A DNA stretch of 64,000 bases from SZUA-318 sp964412015. Lineage in GTDB: Bacteria; Gemmatimonadota; Gemmatimonadetes; Longimicrobiales; Gaopeijiaceae. This document shows, one piece after another, positions 25,352 to 33,413 of the stretch (its first letter is position 1; the number at the start of each line of letters is the position of its first letter). Below the pieces are notes generated by a model. The model searched no databases and was not told where the DNA came from. It saw only the letters and a program-made list of their open reading frames with translations. The position numbers and the translations under genes are program-made. The DNA is taken from assembly GCA_964412015.1 (NCBI GenBank), contig CAYPMO010000012.1:1-64000 (forward strand). Direction: 5' to 3'.

Positions 25352-25884
25352 TGGCCAGGGAACAGAAGAAGCAGGAACGTCGCCGGGAGCGCGAGGCGAG
25401 CGACCTCGTCGAGAACGTCATCCATATCAACCGCGTCGCCAAGGTGGTGAAGGGCGGCCGTCGGTTCTCGTTCTCGGCCCTCGTGTCGGTGGGCGATCAG
25501 AAGGGCAACGTGGGGATCGCGCTCGCCAAGGCCAACGAGGTCTCCGAGGCCATCCGCAAGGCCTTCGAGCGCGCCAAGCGCGACATGAAGAAGGTACCGG
25601 TCGAGAATGGTACGCTTCCCCATGAGATCCTCGGTCAATGGGGCGCCGGCCAGGTTCTGTTGCGTCCGGCCGCACCCGGCACCGGCGTCATCGCCGGCGG
25701 CGCGGTGCGCGCCGTGCTCGATGCCGCGGGCGTCCGGGACGTCCTCACGAAGAGCCTGGGAACCAACAACCCGATCAACGTCGCACGTGCCACCATGGAC
25801 GGCCTGACGCGACTCGTCACGCGTGACCAGGTCGCCGCGGAGCGCGGCGTGCCGGTCGGGGCAGTGGGGGTGCGTCGTGGCTAG
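25351..25884 (+). CDS. rpsE: Small ribosomal subunit protein uS5
   Basis: S5 shapes the mRNA entry site and influences fidelity and spectinomycin response. The 177-residue protein has the double-stranded RNA-binding-like domain with VIHINRVAKVVKGGRRFSFSALV, the loop VGDQKGNVGIALAKANEV, and GTGVIAGGAVRAVLDAAGVRDVLTKSLGTNNPINVARATMDGL. The last eight bases overlap rpmD, whose GTG start is inside it. Confidence 0.97.
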   Translation: MAREQKKQERRREREASDLVENVIHINRVAKVVKGGRRFSFSALVSVGDQKGNVGIALAKANEVSEAIRKAFERAKRDMKKVPVENGTLPHEILGQWGAGQVLLRPAAPGTGVIAGGAVRAVLDAAGVRDVLTKSLGTNNPINVARATMDGLTRLVTRDQVAAERGVPVGAVGVRRG

Positions 25885-26086
25885 GAAGAAAGAGAAGAAG
25901 CCGGGCAAGCTGGAGATCAAGCAGATCCGCAGCCTGAGCGGTCGTCCGGAGATCCAGCGCCGCACGATCCGCGCCCTGGGCCTGAAGAAGAACCAGAGCA
26001 GCGTGATCCACGACGACACGCCGGCCATCCGTGGCATGATCAACAAAGTGCCGCACATGGTTGCCGTCCGGGAAATCAACGAGTGA
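25877..26086 (+). CDS. rpmD: Large ribosomal subunit protein uL30
   Basis: L30 is a small 50S protein. GTG at 25877 overlaps the end of rpsE and gives 69 residues beginning with a basic ARKKEKKPGKLEIKQIRS; the core includes IGRPEIQRRTIRALGLKKNQSSVIHDDTPAIRGMINKVPHMV-type sequence (here SGRPEIQRRTIRALGL). The basic N-terminal tail makes it about ten residues longer than E. coli L30 (59). Confidence 0.93.
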   Translation: MARKKEKKPGKLEIKQIRSLSGRPEIQRRTIRALGLKKNQSSVIHDDTPAIRGMINKVPHMVAVREINE

Positions 26087-26126
26087 GAGATCGCTCAGCG
26101 CCGATTTCAGCGATCGGAGAAGAGAC

Positions 26127-26582
26127 ATGGCAGAGCTTCACGATCTGAGCCCCGCCGCCGGATCCCACCGCGGTCGCAAGCGCGTCGGCCGGGGGCCGGG
26201 ATCCGGACTCGGCAAGACCGCGGGCCGGGGGCAGAAGGGCCAGGGAGCCCGTGCCGGCGGCAACGTGAGCATCCACTTCGAGGGTGGCCAGATGCCGCTG
26301 CACCGGCGCATCCCGAAGCGTGGCTTCAAGAGCATGAACCGGGTCGAGTACCAGGTGGTGAACCTGCGCGATCTGGAGCCCTTCGAGGGGCGCGTCACGG
26401 TGGAGACCCTGAAGGGCGCCGGGCTCATCGGCAACAGCCGTCGTCCCGTGAAGGTCCTGGGCCAGGGTGACGTGACCAAGGCCCTCTCGGTCGAAGCGCA
26501 CGCCTTCAGCAAGAGCGCCAAGCAGAAGATCGAGGCCGCGGGCGGCTCGGTGGCCGTCCTCACCACGACCGATGCGGACTAG
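26127..26582 (+). CDS. rplO: Large ribosomal subunit protein uL15
   Basis: L15 threads a long basic N-terminal extension into 23S rRNA. The 151-residue protein starts at ATG 26127 (GGAGAAGAG upstream) with MAELHDLSPAAGSHRGRKRVGRG, then GSGLGKTAGRGQKGQGARAGG and FEGGQMPLHRRIPKRGF. The 40-base rpmD-rplO gap holds a small GATCGCT/AGCGATC hairpin (26089-26115). secY follows after nine bases. Confidence 0.97.
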   Translation: MAELHDLSPAAGSHRGRKRVGRGPGSGLGKTAGRGQKGQGARAGGNVSIHFEGGQMPLHRRIPKRGFKSMNRVEYQVVNLRDLEPFEGRVTVETLKGAGLIGNSRRPVKVLGQGDVTKALSVEAHAFSKSAKQKIEAAGGSVAVLTTTDAD

Positions 26583-26591
26583 CCCCCAATC

Positions 26592-27908
26592 ATGGCCAGC
26601 AATCCCGTAGCGAACCTGTTCCGGGTCCCGGAGCTCAAGGAGAAGATCCTCTTCACCTTGTTCATCCTGCTCGTCTATCGGATCGGCGCCCACATCACGG
26701 TGCCGGGGCTGGACGTCGGGGTGCTCCGCCAACAGTTCGGCCAGCTCCAGAACTCCCTCTTCGGGATCTACGACATGTTCGTGGGTGGCGGCCTGTCCCG
26801 CGCCACCATCTTCGCGCTGGGCATCATGCCCTACATCTCGGCCAGCATCATGTACCAATTGCTGGCCGCGGTCTTCCCCACCATCGAGAAGATGCAGAAG
26901 GAGGGGGAGGAAGGTCGCAAGAAGCTCACACAGTGGACCCGCTACACCACCATCGCCCTGGCGGCGATCCAGGCGTACGGTTACGCGGTGTTTCTCCAGT
27001 CCATTCCCGGCGCCGTCCGCACCCCGGGCTTCGTCTTCGTCTTCACGACGGTGACGGCCCTGACGGTCGGTGCCGTGTTCGTGATGTGGCTGGGCGAGTC
27101 CATCACCGAGCGCGGGATCGGAAACGGCATGAGCCTCCTGATCTTCTTCTCCATCATCGAGTCGTTCCCCGCGGCGGTGGCCCGCACGTGGGAGTCGTTC
27201 ATGCTGGACGAGATCGGGGCGTTCTCCCTGATCGCGCTGCTCGCGGTCGTGGTCGGCGTCAGCGGGGGCGTGGTGGCCATGACCATGGCCGCCCGCAAGA
27301 TCCCGGTGCAGATCCCACGGAAGGTGGTGGGGCGCGGCCGGATCCAGGAAGGGCAGAAGAGCTTCATCCCGCTGAGGATCAACTCCGCGGGCGTGATGCC
27401 GATCATCTTCGCCCAGTCGTTCATCGTCGTGCCGGGCACGCTGGCGGCCTTCGTGCAGTTCGGCCCCCTCCAGACCCTGGCCGAGGTGTTCCAACCCCAG
27501 ACGTGGGCGTACTACCTCACGTACGGCCTGCTCATCCTGTTCTTCACCTACTTCTACACGGCGATCATCTTCAACCCGATCGACCTGGCGGAGAACCTGA
27601 AGAAGCAGGGAGCCTTCGTTCCGGGCGTGAAGCCCGGCGCCCGTACGGCGGAGTACATCGATCGCGTGCTCACGCGGATCACGCTGCCGGGCTCCATCTA
27701 CCTGGCGCTCATCGCGATGCTGCCGTTCTGGATCTTCGATGTCTTCAACATCCAGACCTTCTTCTTCGGCGGAACCAGCCTGCTGATCGTGGTGGGCGTG
27801 GGTCTCGACACCGTCCAGCAAGCCCAGCAGCTCCTGCTGCTCCGCCACTACGACGGTTTCATGAAGAAAGGTCGCGTGAAAATGAGGGGGCGCACGCGCT
27901 ACATGTAG
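26592..27908 (+). CDS. secY: Preprotein translocase subunit SecY
   Basis: SecY is the ten-helix channel of the Sec translocon in the inner membrane, partner of SecE (gene at 772). The 438-residue protein has the first helix with KILFTLFILLVYRIGAHITVPG, the plug/helix 2 region with FGIYDMFVGGGLSRATIFALGIMPYISASIM, and a conserved cytoplasmic loop NPIDLAENLKKQGAFVPGVKPG. The C-terminus is Arg/Lys-rich (KKGRVKMRGRTRYM). Length is close to E. coli SecY (443). Confidence 0.97.
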   Translation: MASNPVANLFRVPELKEKILFTLFILLVYRIGAHITVPGLDVGVLRQQFGQLQNSLFGIYDMFVGGGLSRATIFALGIMPYISASIMYQLLAAVFPTIEKMQKEGEEGRKKLTQWTRYTTIALAAIQAYGYAVFLQSIPGAVRTPGFVFVFTTVTALTVGAVFVMWLGESITERGIGNGMSLLIFFSIIESFPAAVARTWESFMLDEIGAFSLIALLAVVVGVSGGVVAMTMAARKIPVQIPRKVVGRGRIQEGQKSFIPLRINSAGVMPIIFAQSFIVVPGTLAAFVQFGPLQTLAEVFQPQTWAYYLTYGLLILFFTYFYTAIIFNPIDLAENLKKQGAFVPGVKPGARTAEYIDRVLTRITLPGSIYLALIAMLPFWIFDVFNIQTFFFGGTSLLIVVGVGLDTVQQAQQLLLLRHYDGFMKKGRVKMRGRTRYM

Positions 27909-27925
27909 CCGGCGCCCGGAGAGCT

Positions 27926-28573
27926 ATGGTCGTCATACTGTTGGGCCCACCCGGGGTCGGTAAGGGGACCCAGGCCGTCCGTCTCGCGGACAGCGTGGGT
28001 TGGGAGCACGTCTCCACGGGAGACTTGCTCCGGGCCGCCCGGAGGGACGGAACCGATCTGGGCCGCAAGGCCGAGGCCTACATGGACGCGGGCGAGCTCG
28101 TGCCCGACGCCCTCATCCTGGACCTCGTCCGCGACCACCTGAAGGACATCGCTCCGGAGGCGGGCATCCTCCTCGACGGCTTTCCCCGCACGACGGCCCA
28201 GGCCGAGGGGCTGGCCGGCGTGCTCCAGGGGACGGGGCGGCGCGTGGACCAGGTCGTGGTGTTCCAGGCATCCGACGAGGAGCTGATCAAGCGGCTCGCG
28301 GGTCGGCGGAGCTGCCCCGATTGCGGGGCGGTCTTCAACGTGCACTTCACCCCTCCCAAGAAGGAGGGGACGTGCGATCGCTGCGGCGGGACGCTGGTCC
28401 ACCGCGACGATGACCAGCCCGAGACGGTTCGTCGGCGACTCGTGGTGTACCGGGAGCAGACTGCGCCGCTCATCGAGTGGTACCGCGGTTCCGACGCCCG
28501 GGTGGTCTCCGTGAACGCCGAGGCGGCCGTGGACGACGTGCAGCGGTCCTTCCGGAAGGCCGTGGGACGCTAG
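27926..28573 (+). CDS. adk: Adenylate kinase
   Basis: Adenylate kinase converts ATP and AMP to two ADP in the cytoplasm. The 215-residue protein has the P-loop GPPGVGKGTQ (7-16), the AMP-binding STGDLLR (30-36) and DGFPRT (84-89), and a long-form LID domain with Cys130, Cys133, Cys150 and Cys153, the zinc-binding type found in Gram-positives and many other lineages but not E. coli. Start ATG 27926 follows GGAGAG. It sits in the common secY-adk-map order. Confidence 0.97.
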   Translation: MVVILLGPPGVGKGTQAVRLADSVGWEHVSTGDLLRAARRDGTDLGRKAEAYMDAGELVPDALILDLVRDHLKDIAPEAGILLDGFPRTTAQAEGLAGVLQGTGRRVDQVVVFQASDEELIKRLAGRRSCPDCGAVFNVHFTPPKKEGTCDRCGGTLVHRDDDQPETVRRRLVVYREQTAPLIEWYRGSDARVVSVNAEAAVDDVQRSFRKAVGR

Positions 28574-28580
28574 GGTGGCC

Positions 28581-29366
28581 ATGATCCACCTCCGCACCCC
28601 CGACGAGATCGACGCGATCGCGGAGGCCGGCGCCATCGTGGGCGGGTTCTTCGAAGCGGTGCGCGCGAAGGTGGTGCCGGGCGTGAGCACGAAGGCCCTG
28701 GACCGGTTCTGCGAGGAGTACATCACCTCCCACTCGGGGGCGGTTCCCGCGTTCAAGGGGCTCTACGGGTTTCCGGGAAGCGCCTGCATCTCGATCAACG
28801 AAGAGGTCGTGCACGGGATCCCGAGCGAACGCCGGATCCTCCGGGAGGGAGACATCGTCTCGGTGGACGTCGGCGTCCGTATGGACGGCTGGTACACGGA
28901 TTCGGCCAGGACCTTCCCGGTCGGGGAAATCGGCCCGGACGCGCAGGCGCTGGTCGACGTCACCCGCAGGGCCCTGGGGTCGGCCGTGGGCGCCGCGGTC
29001 CGGGGGAACAACGTCGGCGACATCGGGGCGGCGGTGATCGGGACCCTGGGCAGCCAACCCTACGGGATCATCCGGGACCTCGTCGGCCACGGGATCGGCC
29101 GGGACCTCCACGAGGAGCCCCAGGTCCCCAACGTGGGCCGTGCCGGGCACGGGCCTCTCCTCCGGGAGGGGATGGTCCTGGCCATCGAGCCGATGATCTC
29201 CGCGGGGACGCCCGACATCAAGACCCTGGACGACGGTTGGACGGTGGTCACCACGGACGGATCCCTGTCGGCCCACTTCGAGCAGACGATCGCGATCACG
29301 GCGAAGGGTCCGAGGATCCTGACCACGGCCCAGCACCCGGTGGACGCCATCCTCGGGGGTGCTTGA
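28581..29366 (+). CDS. map: Methionine aminopeptidase, type I
   Basis: MetAP removes the initiator methionine from nascent proteins. The 261-residue protein has the pita-bread fold ligands: His78 (VVHGIP), Asp96 (VSVDVGV), Asp107 (YTDSAR), a later His in GHGIGRDLHEEP, and two glutamates in AIEPMIS and FEQTIAIT. ATG 28581 is preferred over the GTG two codons earlier because AGGG lies 5 bases upstream. infA, which often follows map, is absent; rpmJ comes next after a promoter. Confidence 0.96.
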   Translation: MIHLRTPDEIDAIAEAGAIVGGFFEAVRAKVVPGVSTKALDRFCEEYITSHSGAVPAFKGLYGFPGSACISINEEVVHGIPSERRILREGDIVSVDVGVRMDGWYTDSARTFPVGEIGPDAQALVDVTRRALGSAVGAAVRGNNVGDIGAAVIGTLGSQPYGIIRDLVGHGIGRDLHEEPQVPNVGRAGHGPLLREGMVLAIEPMISAGTPDIKTLDDGWTVVTTDGSLSAHFEQTIAITAKGPRILTTAQHPVDAILGGA

Positions 29367-29391
29367 AGGCCCAGATATGGCCGGTTATACT
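29363..29391 (+). promoter_or_regulatory. Sigma70-type promoter of the alpha operon
   Basis: TTGAAG (29363-29368), a 17-base spacer and -10 TATACT (29386-29391) lie in the 63-base map-rpmJ gap, where infA is usually found. The first hexamer overlaps the last codons of map. The region after the -10 (TTTAAAGCT) resembles that after the proposed tRNA-Tyr promoter (TTTCAAAGCT). It should give rpmJ-rpsM-rpsK-rpsD-rpoA-rplQ independent expression. Confidence 0.7.
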
Positions 29392-29429
29392 TTAAAGCTG
29401 TGCCACAAACTCATTGTGGAGAATGTACC

Positions 29430-29546
29430 GTGAAGGTCCGAAGCAGCGTCAAGCCGATCTGTGAGCACTGTAAGGTGGTCCGCCGCCGTGGCGTGGTCCG
29501 CATCATCTGCACGCGCAACCCGAAGCACAAGCAGCGGCAAGGATAA
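29430..29546 (+). CDS. rpmJ: Large ribosomal subunit protein bL36
   Basis: L36 is the smallest 50S protein, 38 residues here, the usual length of the zinc form. Cys11, Cys14, Cys27 and His33 form the zinc ribbon (CEHC and CTRNPKH). The start is GTG at 29430 with GGAG eight bases upstream; the product begins with KVRSSVKPICEHCK. It was too short for a 60-residue ORF cutoff. rpsM follows after two bases. Confidence 0.95.
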   Translation: MKVRSSVKPICEHCKVVRRRGVVRIICTRNPKHKQRQG

Positions 29547-29548
29547 CC

Positions 29549-29929
29549 ATGGCTCGTATCGCCGGAGTCGACCTCCCCCGCGGAAAGCGCATCGAGGTCG
29601 CACTCACGTACATCTACGGCATCGGCCGCACCCGCGCCTCCGAGATTCTCGAGGCCTGCGGCGTGGATCCGAGCCGGCGCACGCAGGATCTGTCCGACGA
29701 TGACGTGAACCGTCTGCGAAAGGCCATCGAGACCAGCTTCAAGGTCGAGGGTGCCCTGCGCACCGAGGTGTCCATGAACATCAAGCGACTCATGGACATC
29801 GGCTGCTACCGAGGACTCCGGCACCGCCGTGGCCTCCCGACCAGGGGGCAGCGGACGCACACGAACGCTCGCACGAAGAAGGGCCCGCGCCGGGCGATCG
29901 CGGGCAAGAAGAGGGCGCCGAAGAAATAG
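29549..29929 (+). CDS. rpsM: Small ribosomal subunit protein uS13
   Basis: S13 is a 30S head protein at bridges B1a and B1b. The 126-residue protein begins MARIAGVDLPRGKRIEVALTYIYGIGRTRA, has the helix-hairpin-helix region and the basic tail with GLRHRRGLPTRGQRTHTNARTKKGPRRAIAGKKRAPKK. The tail is a few residues longer than that of E. coli (118). A 111-base structured gap follows before rpsK. Confidence 0.97.
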   Translation: MARIAGVDLPRGKRIEVALTYIYGIGRTRASEILEACGVDPSRRTQDLSDDDVNRLRKAIETSFKVEGALRTEVSMNIKRLMDIGCYRGLRHRRGLPTRGQRTHTNARTKKGPRRAIAGKKRAPKK

Positions 29930-29936
29930 AGCGATG

Positions 29937-30007
29937 CCCGGAGGCGGGGCCTCCGGGGACCACGATGCGGCAATGTCCGGACGCCCCCGGCGCCGACACG
30001 CCGCATC
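29937..30007 (+). other. Double-hairpin leader between rpsM and rpsK
   Basis: CCCGGAGGC (29937-29945) and GCCTCCGGG (29949-29957) pair perfectly around loop GGG. Directly after, GATGCGGC (29964-29971) and GCCGCATC (30000-30007) pair perfectly around a GC-rich 28-base loop. rpsM-rpsK are usually only a few bases apart. A role in S4 autoregulation, processing or attenuation is possible; in E. coli the S4 target lies before rpsM. No T-run is present. Confidence 0.45.
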
Positions 30008-30040
30008 TCGTCGTAGCGACAAGGATCGGGTAAGGACAAC

Positions 30041-30430
30041 GTGGCAAATCCCAAACCTCGTGCCAAGCGCACGAAGCGGGTCGTCGAGGCGGAGGGCATC
30101 GCCCACATCGCGGCGACCTTCAACAACACGATCATCACCATCACGGATCGCGCCGGGAACACCGTCGTGTGGTCCAGCGCCGGGAAGGCCGGGTTCAAGG
30201 GCTCGAAGAAGTCCACGCCCTTCGCCGCCACGATGGCCGCCGAGGTGGCCGGACGCGAAGCCGTCTCGCTGGGCGTCAAGCGCGTGGACGTGCTGGTGCA
30301 AGGTCCGGGATCCGGCCGCGAGTCCGCCATCCAGGCCCTCGCCGCCGCGGGGCTCTTCATCAAGTCCATCCAGGACGTGACTCCGCTGCCGCACAACGGG
30401 TGCCGGCCGCCGAAGAAGCGCCGCGTCTGA
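30041..30430 (+). CDS. rpsK: Small ribosomal subunit protein uS11
   Basis: S11 lies on the 30S platform near the E-site codon. The 129-residue protein, which matches the E. coli length, starts at GTG 30041 (AAGGA upstream) and has GIAHIAATFNNTIITITDRAGN, WSSAGKAGFKGSKKSTPFAA, and the C-terminal DVTPLPHNGCRPPKKRRV with the usual Asn-Gly that is isomerised in E. coli. Confidence 0.97.
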   Translation: MANPKPRAKRTKRVVEAEGIAHIAATFNNTIITITDRAGNTVVWSSAGKAGFKGSKKSTPFAATMAAEVAGREAVSLGVKRVDVLVQGPGSGRESAIQALAAAGLFIKSIQDVTPLPHNGCRPPKKRRV

Positions 30431-30443
30431 GGAATCCACGGAA

Positions 30444-31079
30444 ATGGCTCGTTACACAGGACCCGCCTGCAAGCTCTGCCGCCGAGAGGGCCAGAAGCTC
30501 TTCCTGAAGGGGCAGAAGTGCTATACCGAGAAGTGCCCGGTCGAGCGCCGTGCCTATCCCCCGGGCCAGCACGGCCCGGCCCAGGCGCGCCGGCGCAAGC
30601 AGTCCGACTACGCCATGCAGCTCCGAGAGAAGCAGAAGGTGAAGCGAATCTACGGGTTGCACGAGCGGCAGTTCCGGAACCTCTTCGAGAACGCGAGCTC
30701 GATGCCCGGCATCACCGGCGACAACCTGATCATCGGCCTGGAGTCGCGCCTCGACAACGTGATCTTCCGGATGGGGTTCGCCCTGAGCAGGAACACGGCA
30801 CGGCAGTTGGTCCGTCACCGCCACGTGGAGGTGAACGGCCGCATCGTGGACATTCCCAGCTACCAGGTCGGCCCCGGGGACGAGATCTCCGTGAAGCCCC
30901 GCTCCAAGGATCTGGCCCTGATCCAGGAGAGCCTCGAGGCCCGCATGCGGCCGACGCTGCTGGAGTGGCTCGCCCTGGACGAGAAGGCTAGGGTGGGGCG
31001 GATGGTACGGAGGCCGACGCGGCAGGACATTCCGTTGGCGGCGCAGGAACAGCTCATCGTCGAGCTCTACTCCAAGTAA
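30444..31079 (+). CDS. rpsD: Small ribosomal subunit protein uS4, zinc-containing form
   Basis: S4 initiates 30S assembly and with S5 controls accuracy; in enterobacteria it represses the alpha operon. The 211-residue protein has four N-terminal cysteines (Cys9, 12, 26, 31) forming the zinc knuckle of the C+ type, and the S4 RNA-binding domain with SRLDNVIFRMGFALSRNTARQLVRHRHVEVNGR. It is followed by rpoA after 32 bases. Confidence 0.97.
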   Translation: MARYTGPACKLCRREGQKLFLKGQKCYTEKCPVERRAYPPGQHGPAQARRRKQSDYAMQLREKQKVKRIYGLHERQFRNLFENASSMPGITGDNLIIGLESRLDNVIFRMGFALSRNTARQLVRHRHVEVNGRIVDIPSYQVGPGDEISVKPRSKDLALIQESLEARMRPTLLEWLALDEKARVGRMVRRPTRQDIPLAAQEQLIVELYSK

Positions 31080-31111
31080 CCCGCGGGCCCAGCAATTCCC
31101 AGGAGGACAAG

Positions 31112-32155
31112 GTGGAGATCGATCTGACCGGGTTGGTTCTGCCGGAGCGTGTCGAGGCCGTCGAGAAGTCCGCGGACGGACGCTCGGCCCGCTTCGTGAT
31201 CGAGCCCCTCGAGCGAGGCTTCGGCCATACGCTCGGCAACTCCGTGCGGCGGGTTCTGCTGTCGTCCCTGCGTGGGTCCGCGGTATGGGCCTTCCGCATC
31301 GACGGCGTGGTGCACGAGCACCAGACGATCGCCGGGGTGGTCGAGGACGTGCATCAGATCATCCAGAATCTGAAGACCCTGGTGGTGTCACTGGACGCCG
31401 GGACCAACGAGGCGATCGTCACGATCCACGTGAACCGCGCCGGGGAGGTGACCGCCGCGGACATCCAGGCTCAGACGGGCGTCCAGATCCTGGACCCCAC
31501 GCACCATCTGTTCACGCTGCAGGACAAGCGTGACGTGAACGTCGAGCTCCACGTGAACAACGGACGCGGATTCGTGCTGGCCGACCAGCACCCGCTGCCC
31601 AAGGGCGCCCCCGTGGATCTGGTGCGCATCGACGCGATCTACAACCCGGTTCGCCGGGCCAACTTCGCGGTCGAGGAGACGCGCGTCGGACAGCGAACCG
31701 ACTTCGACCGGCTCACGCTGCAGGTGGAGACCGATGGGTCCGTGGATCCCGAGGGAGCGGTCGCCTACGCCGCGGAGCTGGTTCGCAAGCACCTGGAGTA
31801 CATGCTGTATTTCGGGCAGGGCGGGATCCCCGAGGCGTCGCCTCCGGGCGCGGTGGCGGTGCCCGGGCGCCTGCAGGACCTCTTCGCCCGTCCCATCGAA
31901 GACCTGGCGGAGCTGTCCGTGCGCTCCCGGAATTCCCTCCAGAAGGAGAATATCCGCACGCTGGGTGACCTCGTGCAGCGGTCCGAGGAGGACATGCTCC
32001 AGATCGAGAACTTCGGCAAGAAGTCGCTCAAGGAGATCTCGGACTTCCTCGAGGAGCACGGCCTGCGGTTCGGAATGATGCTCGAGACGGGCGAGGACGG
32101 CCGCCTGTTCTTCGTCGAGGAAGAGCCGGAGGCGGCCGGGAGCGGTGAGGAATAG
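31112..32155 (+). CDS. rpoA: DNA-directed RNA polymerase subunit alpha
   Basis: Alpha dimerises to scaffold RNA polymerase assembly, and its C-terminal domain contacts UP elements and activators. The 347-residue protein begins at GTG 31112 (AGGAGG five bases upstream). The N-terminal domain (about 1-235) has ERGFGHTLGNSVRRVLLSSL; the C-terminal domain (about 265-330) has the helix-hairpin-helix core RSRNSLQKENIRTLGDLVQRSEEDMLQIENFGKKSLKEI. A linker containing GVAVPGRLQDLFARPIEDL joins them. Confidence 0.97.
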   Translation: MEIDLTGLVLPERVEAVEKSADGRSARFVIEPLERGFGHTLGNSVRRVLLSSLRGSAVWAFRIDGVVHEHQTIAGVVEDVHQIIQNLKTLVVSLDAGTNEAIVTIHVNRAGEVTAADIQAQTGVQILDPTHHLFTLQDKRDVNVELHVNNGRGFVLADQHPLPKGAPVDLVRIDAIYNPVRRANFAVEETRVGQRTDFDRLTLQVETDGSVDPEGAVAYAAELVRKHLEYMLYFGQGGIPEASPPGAVAVPGRLQDLFARPIEDLAELSVRSRNSLQKENIRTLGDLVQRSEEDMLQIENFGKKSLKEISDFLEEHGLRFGMMLETGEDGRLFFVEEEPEAAGSGEE

Positions 32156-32157
32156 CC

Positions 32158-32511
32158 ATGCGGCACCGTAGGAAGGGGAGGAAGCTCTCCCGAACGGCGA
32201 GCCACAAGCGGGCGACCATGCGCAACATGGCCACGGCTTTGTTCCGTCATGGGCGCATCGAGACGACGACGGCCAAAGCGAAGGAGCTTCGGCCCTACGC
32301 CGAGAGGCTCATCACGTTGGCCAAGCGCGGCGACCTGCATGCGCGCCGTCTGGCCGCGATGAAGATCCAGGACCGGGGGGTGCTGGGCACCCTGTTCGAC
32401 GACATCGGGCCACGGTACGCCGAGCGTCCCGGTGGGTACACCCGGATCCTGAAGCTCGGCAACCGGAAGGGCGACGCTGCCGATATGTCGCTCATCGAGT
32501 TGGTCAAGTAG
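32158..32511 (+). CDS. rplQ: Large ribosomal subunit protein bL17
   Basis: L17 lies near the exit tunnel. The 117-residue protein has the family start MRHRRKGRKLSRTASHKRATMRNMATALF, then HGRIETTTAKAKELRPYAERLITLAKRGDLHARR, and RYAERPGGYTRILKLGNRKGDAADMSLIELV. It is normally the last gene of the alpha operon; here two further genes follow on the same strand within 700 bases. Confidence 0.97.
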   Translation: MRHRRKGRKLSRTASHKRATMRNMATALFRHGRIETTTAKAKELRPYAERLITLAKRGDLHARRLAAMKIQDRGVLGTLFDDIGPRYAERPGGYTRILKLGNRKGDAADMSLIELVK

Positions 32512-32561
32512 CTCGTGCCGCTTCTCGACCAACGAACCTACCGGAGACAGGATAGACGAGG

Positions 32562-33167
32562 ATGGGGGACAGAGCTTCGCGGCGCGGCGCGGTGGACGGC
32601 GGCACGGTCCTCATGATCGTAGCCGTCCTGGCGATCGCCGCGCTCATGTATTGGCTCGTTCTCCAGGGACGGAAGCAAGCCGCCGCGGAGGCGGCCCTCG
32701 CCGAGCGGGTCCGCGCCGACTCGATCGCCGCCGAGCTCCGCGGGGAGGTCGTTCCCCCCGAGGCGCTCCAGACGGAGCTCCGACTCTGGGAGGGCCGGGT
32801 CGTCACCGTGGAGGGTCTGACGGTCACGAGCATGCTGGGGAGCCGAGGCTTCTGGCTCGAGCTTCCCGACGCCACTCCGTTCCTCGTCTCGATCTCCGAT
32901 TCGGCCAGGGCCCGGGGGATGGCGGTCTCGACGGGCCAGACCGTGTCCGTGTCGGGAACGATCCTGGCCATGAACGACTCGATTCTGGACGCCTGGTCCG
33001 CCGCTCGCTCGGTGACCGAGGGAGATCGGACGGCCACCGAGCTCGCTACCTACTTCCTGGAGGCGCGGACCCTCCAGGTCGATGACCCGCCCGCCGGAGC
33101 GCGCTCGCCGGTGGGTGGAGTGAGCCGATCCACGCCGATTCCTCTTTCGCGCGCGACGCAGGGATAG
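32562..33167 (+). CDS. Membrane-anchored OB-fold-like hypothetical protein
   Basis: I do not recognise a named family. The 201-residue product has a short charged N-terminus, one membrane helix (about residues 15-34, VLMIVAVLAIAALMYWLVL), an Ala/Glu-rich coiled stretch (36-60), and a beta-rich domain (about 72-145) with WEGRVVTVEGLTVTSMLG, GFWLELPDATPFLVSI and TGQTVSVSGTILAMND. That pattern of Gly-rich turns resembles the OB folds of periplasmic stress proteins or CcmE. The C-terminal 40 residues are Pro/Ser/Arg-rich and probably disordered. It lies between rplQ (50 bases) and rpmB (5 bases), so it is likely co-transcribed with ribosomal genes. Coding is supported by its tight fit between two real genes. 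Confidence 0.75.
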   Translation: MGDRASRRGAVDGGTVLMIVAVLAIAALMYWLVLQGRKQAAAEAALAERVRADSIAAELRGEVVPPEALQTELRLWEGRVVTVEGLTVTSMLGSRGFWLELPDATPFLVSISDSARARGMAVSTGQTVSVSGTILAMNDSILDAWSAARSVTEGDRTATELATYFLEARTLQVDDPPAGARSPVGGVSRSTPIPLSRATQG

Positions 33168-33172
33168 ATACG

Positions 33173-33385
33173 ATGGCTCGAGTGTGCTACGTGTGTGGCA
33201 AGAGACCCGCCAGCGGGAACTCCGTCAGCCACGCCAACAACAAGACCAGGCGCCGTTGGCTGCCCAACCTCCAGACCGTGACGATCCTCGGTCCCGACGG
33301 AAATCGCATGCGCGTGCGCGTGTGCACGTCGTGCCTCGCGGCCGGAAAGGTGAAGAAAGCGCCCGCGAAGGGGGTCACGGTCTAG
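33173..33385 (+). CDS. rpmB: Large ribosomal subunit protein bL28, zinc form
   Basis: L28 is a 50S protein near the E site. The 70-residue product begins with ARVCYVCGKRPASGNSVSHANNKTRRRW and ends in CTSCLAAGKVKKAPAKGV. Cys5, Cys8, Cys51 and Cys54 mark the C+ zinc-ribbon form. rpmB usually pairs with rpmG elsewhere in the genome; here it closes the alpha gene run and is followed by a strong terminator hairpin. Confidence 0.95.
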   Translation: MARVCYVCGKRPASGNSVSHANNKTRRRWLPNLQTVTILGPDGNRMRVRVCTSCLAAGKVKKAPAKGVTV

Positions 33386-33413
33386 CGCGACGCGCGCTCT
33401 GGGTTCGCGCTGC

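Noticed and set aside
26089..26115. Hairpin and CGATTTCAGCG match to the rplX-rplE element in the rpmD-rplO gap
   Set aside because: The stem is seven base pairs with a 13-base loop, and the shared stretch is only 11 bases, so a second copy of the element cannot be claimed.
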